A stretch of DNA of 64,000 nucleotides from Paragordius varius. Its lineage: Eukaryota; Nematomorpha. Shown here piece after piece: positions 61,357 through 64,000 of the stretch. Where the stretch lies: contig OZ176052.1 of assembly GCA_964247055.1 (NCBI GenBank), positions 7,502,001 through 7,566,000 of the forward strand. The letters run 5' to 3'. Made by a program: the position numbers and the translations under genes. Below the pieces are notes generated by a model. That model searched no databases and was not told the DNA's origin. It was given only the letters and a program-made list of their open reading frames with translations. The stretch's first letter is position 1. Every line of letters begins with the position of its first letter.

Positions 61357-61473
61357 GTATATTGTCGATTTCTTTGTCAATAACATTTTCTGCAGAGTCT
61401 TCGTTAATAAAATAATCTTCTGTAGTATCGTATACTGGGTCTGGTATATTTAAATCATTTTTGCTTTTTAGTT
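61357..61473 (-). CDS. Possible terminal exon, acidic C-terminus
   Basis: On the minus strand, after an acceptor (ATTTTAG, near 61474), the frame reads ELKSKNDLNIPDPVYDTTED then YFINEDSAENVIDKEIDNIQ and TAA. The composition (Asp/Glu/Asn with Pro and Thr) looks like a protein tail and not like random AT-rich sequence. It would be convergent with the exon at 61062-61230, about 130 bp away. Upstream exons were not found. Confidence 0.35.
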
Positions 61474-62245
61474 CTAAAATTATAATAAAAAACCTGGCTT
61501 TGGAATTCCACTTGTATTGACTTGCTCGTTTAAATATTTAAATATATGTGCACGAGGAATAATTGTTTTTTTAATATTAAATGCAAAATTTAAAATAAAA
61601 TTTTTAAAAGATCCTATTGGGGGCCTCAATTTTTGTTTTGTTTTGGCCTTTCCATGCCATTAGGTAACAGAAAATGCAAAAAATGGGGTGGTGCAAAACC
61701 TTGTTAACCAGTGAAATGCAAAAAAATTTTTTAAAACAATATTTATTATAAATTAAAATTTGTTTATGGAGGCTGTTAGATAGGTACTTAACTAAAGTAT
61801 CATGGTAAACGCTTATTTGCACATTAGCCTAATTTTTCTTGTGCGAAATCGGGCGTAAATCTTGCCTCAGGATATCACCCCCAGCTTAATTTGACCGTTT
61901 TAATATCTACACAACAAAAATACATACAAGGATAATAAAATTGACAATAAAAAAAATTTCTCACTTTTTCCTTATATGCTTAAAAACAATTTATTTACAT
62001 TATACGTGATCAAAATACAAACGAAAAATTCTAAATTCTTATCACTTATAACAATTATTATAATTATCATTGTTATCTATTTATTTTCCAAGTTTATTCT
62101 AGCTTTTATCAGTTTTTCTCATTCATTCAAAAAATGCACGAAATTACCTTAGTAAAATATTCCAATTCGAAATTCTTAGGATTCGTATCTTATTTTATTT
62201 CATTTTTATTAATTGATATATATTTATATATTTTTTTTTCTTTAA
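61474..62245. other. Intergenic, nothing recognised
   Basis: AT-rich sequence up to the 42-bp repeat and the Helitrons. The frame at 62134-62397 is hydrophobic because of poly-T runs and overlaps the Helitron end, so I do not call it a gene. Confidence 0.35.
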
Positions 62246-62287
62246 TTATTATTATATTTTTGGTTAAAATTTTTGATTCTTTTTTAG
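62246..62287. repeat. 42-bp direct repeat, left copy
   Basis: Starts TTATTATTATATTTTTGGTT and ends TTCTTTTTTAG. Identical to 63005-63046; the two copies bracket the Helitron pair at 62298-63004. Confidence 0.9.
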
Positions 62288-62297
62288 ATTATTATTA

Positions 62298-62862
62298 TCT
62301 ATATATTTATAAAAATGGAAAATGCTGGCTTTGTGATCTGGTACAGGAAACCGGTAGACCCAATCAAATCCAAATATCAAAAAAATATAATCATTAATAA
62401 ATGTCCCGACAAAAGCTTCGCCTTTTTTTGAATTCCCCAGTTCGGGCCCACTTCGTGTGAAAAACGGGTTTTTTTGAAAACAAAAGTCCACAAAAATCGT
62501 GTTTTTGAGCCAATATCCCGGGTGTTGGACCATTCAATTTCAAATATGATTTTTGTTTACTTATTTTCGATTGCGCCGAACATAGTCGAGTCACTTTTTT
62601 GATTTAGGTCCTCTTTTTACCCGCTCCCCCCGTAAAATGCCATTTTTTTCAAAAAAAAAGTCCACAAAAATATTTTTTTGATTGTATTTTTTTGTCCAAG
62701 GTATGAGACTGTAAAAATTCGAGAAGGATTTTTCGTAATGCCTGTTAAAAGGCAAAAATTTTAGTCAGGCGTTTCTTTGATGATAGCTGCTGAGTAAGGA
62801 GTATCTATCATATGTATAGCATGTTAAAAGATATATGGATATTAAAACATTATTTATGGTAA
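62298..62862 (+). mobile_element. Helitron copy, 5' part, ending in the next Helitron
   Basis: The 5' end TCTATATATTTATAAAAATG follows A. It carries the core blocks GCGCCGAACATAGTCGAG and CCGCTCCCCCCGTAAAATG and the start of the internal unit (AGCTGCTGAGTAAGGAG), then passes at 62863 directly into a second 5' end. It has no own CTAG 3' end. Confidence 0.7.
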
Positions 62863-63004
62863 TCTATATATTTATAAAAATGGAAAATGCTGGCTTTGTG
62901 ATCTACAGGAAAAACGGTAGACCCATTCAAATCCAAACTTCGAATTTCCCCCAGAAGTCCGAAGAACTTCCTCGGGCTGCGTAGCAGCACGAGATTCACG
63001 CTAG
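62863..63004 (+). mobile_element. 142-bp mini-Helitron with both ends
   Basis: TCTATATATTTATAAAAATG at 62863 to CTAG at 63001-63004, with the hairpin 62971-62980/62984-62993 (loop GTA) before it. It keeps only about 80 bp of 5' end and about 60 bp of 3' end, joined at a short AAATCCAAAC/CGAATTTC junction. A minimal, internally deleted family member. Confidence 0.8.
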
Positions 63005-63046
63005 TTATTATTATATTTTTGGTTAAAATTTTTGATTCTTTTTTAG
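63005..63046. repeat. 42-bp direct repeat, right copy
   Basis: Identical to 62246-62287. It begins right after the CTAG end of the mini-Helitron and runs into the leader of the LINE. Confidence 0.9.
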
Positions 63047-63117
63047 TTGCTTTACATATTAGTTACTATATATCTTAGTGTTTATTTTCATCTATATTAT
63101 TCTTCTTTATTGTATTT

Positions 63118-64000
63118 TTGTTTTTTATGAGTGTTTTTTGTAAGGCGTGCAGGCCAGACCCGGCCAGTCGCTGCACGGAGGTAGGGGCCAATAGGGATAA
63201 GGAAGGTTGTAGAATGTGTTTTGCCAGTATAAATGTTGGTTCGTTAAAAAGTAAGTTATATGATTTAGTTGAAACTATGAGGGTAAAAAAAGTAAATTTT
63301 TTGTGCATTCAGGAGACCAGATACCGTGGAAATGGTACTAAGACGTTAGAGGGTAATTAAAAAATGTTTTATTCAGGTTCTACGGATGGTTACTGTGGGG
63401 TTGCCATAATAGTGTGCCCAAGATTTTCCAATCAAGTAATTGAGGTTAGACGTGCTGACAGTAGAATCATAAGTGTCGACCTATTGTTAAATAAGAGGGT
63501 TTTTACTATATTTAGCGTTTATGCCCCCCAGATAGGTTTAACCAAACCGGAGAAAGATAAATTTTATGATTTGTTAGACGCAGAAATGACTTCATTAACG
63601 AAAGACAGAGAAATTATATTTTGTGGTGATTTCAACGGGCACGTGGGACAAAATAGGAGAGGTTTTGAGCCTTGGCACGGCGGAAAAGGTTACGGGGTTA
63701 TAAATGAAGAAGGGGCTAGTTTATTAAGATTTGCCCAATCTTATAACTTTGCTATAACAAATACTTTTTTTACGAAAAGGGATAGCCACTTAATTACCTA
63801 CGAAAGTGGAAATAAGAAGTCACAAATTGATTATATTCTAGTGCCACGAAAGTCTTTAAAGTTTGTTTTGGACTGCAAAGTGATACCTAACTTGCAGATT
63901 AGCACACAACACAATTTAATTATGTGTAAATATATGACAGATATACAATGCCAAAAAGCCTAAGCTTATAGCGCCGAAGGTAATTAAATGGGATTCTCTA
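63118..64000 (+). mobile_element. RTE-type LINE, 5' half with endonuclease domain, cut by window edge
   Basis: The frame from about 63118 reads CFASINVGSLKSKLYDL, FLCIQETRYRGNG, FTIFSVYAPQIGLTK, IIFCGDFNGHVGQNRRG, KKSQIDYILVPRK and STQHNLIMC. These are the ordered motifs of an apurinic-type endonuclease, with the catalytic Glu (QETR), Asp/Asn (GDFNG) and terminal His (TQH instead of the common SDH) present. The family is that often annotated as craniofacial development protein 2-like (RTE/BovB). A TAA at 63358-63360 breaks the frame, and near 63950 a 1-base shift separates it from the frame reading KKPKLIAPKVIKWDSL to the edge. The G+C content is higher than the surroundings, suggesting a young insertion. 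The reverse transcriptase lies beyond the window. Confidence 0.88.

Noticed and set aside
62134-62397. 87-residue hydrophobic frame
   Set aside because: Hydrophobicity comes from poly-T codons and the frame runs into the Helitron 5' end.
1-64000. LTR retroelements, Polintons, tRNA and rRNA genes
   Set aside because: No long terminal repeats, integrase or capsid-like frames, cloverleaf genes or rRNA blocks were seen by reading. A profile search was not possible.

Overview
The window is nuclear DNA of an animal with a very AT-rich genome (by eye about three quarters A+T). The standard genetic code fits every gene that can be read. The conserved genes are spliced metazoan genes: a natriuretic-peptide-type receptor guanylate cyclase, importin-7/8, a trypsin-fold serine protease, a three-dsRBD protein of the TARBP2/PACT/Loquacious kind, and ARV1. 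This gene set, the low-complexity N/S/H/K-rich inserts and the RTE-type LINEs suggest an invertebrate bilaterian. The phylum cannot be fixed from the sequence.

Layout. 156-7484 (+): 3' part of a receptor guanylate cyclase gene, 17 exons, whose 5' end lies left of the window. 8182-22172 (-): a complete importin-7/8 gene of 30 exons, convergent with the cyclase. 22307-22808 (+): a small four-span membrane protein, head-to-head with the importin. 23771-25481 (+): an unrecognised single-span protein. 27298-28433: a hAT MITE next to a Helitron. 30300-31013: an RTE LINE tail. 31487-35038 (+): a serine protease. 35280-47150 (-): the dsRNA-binding protein gene, whose last intron holds a 4.7-kb foldback element with arms of about 2.3 kb, itself sitting inside a hAT MITE. 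47177-47922 (+): ARV1, whose start codon is 26 bp from that of the dsRNA-binding protein. 48.6-56.2 kb: a repeat-rich block with a SINE, a Helitron that has expanded internal tandem repeats, a decayed hAT transposon inserted in those repeats, and a partial foldback copy. 56282-57258 (-): a type II membrane coiled-coil protein. 58.3-64.0 kb: MITE, LINE and SINE pieces, two possible terminal exons, two Helitron copies, and the 5' half of an RTE LINE running off the right edge.

The strongest unusual signal is a class of ultrashort introns of 21-27 nt. Nine are supported, each flanked by GT and AG and eight of them restoring the reading frame or bringing a conserved domain into register. They lie in the first introns of importin, the dsRNA-binding protein and the four-span gene, and they are all the introns of ARV1. 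The same genes, and their neighbours, also have ordinary introns of 49 nt to several kb.

The second is the giant inverted repeat in the intron of a dsRNA-binding-protein gene. The unspliced transcript would contain a hairpin that could be a ligand of the gene's own product. The genes do not form an operon; links between neighbours are limited to divergent promoters (importin/four-span gene and dsRBP/ARV1) and convergent 3' ends.
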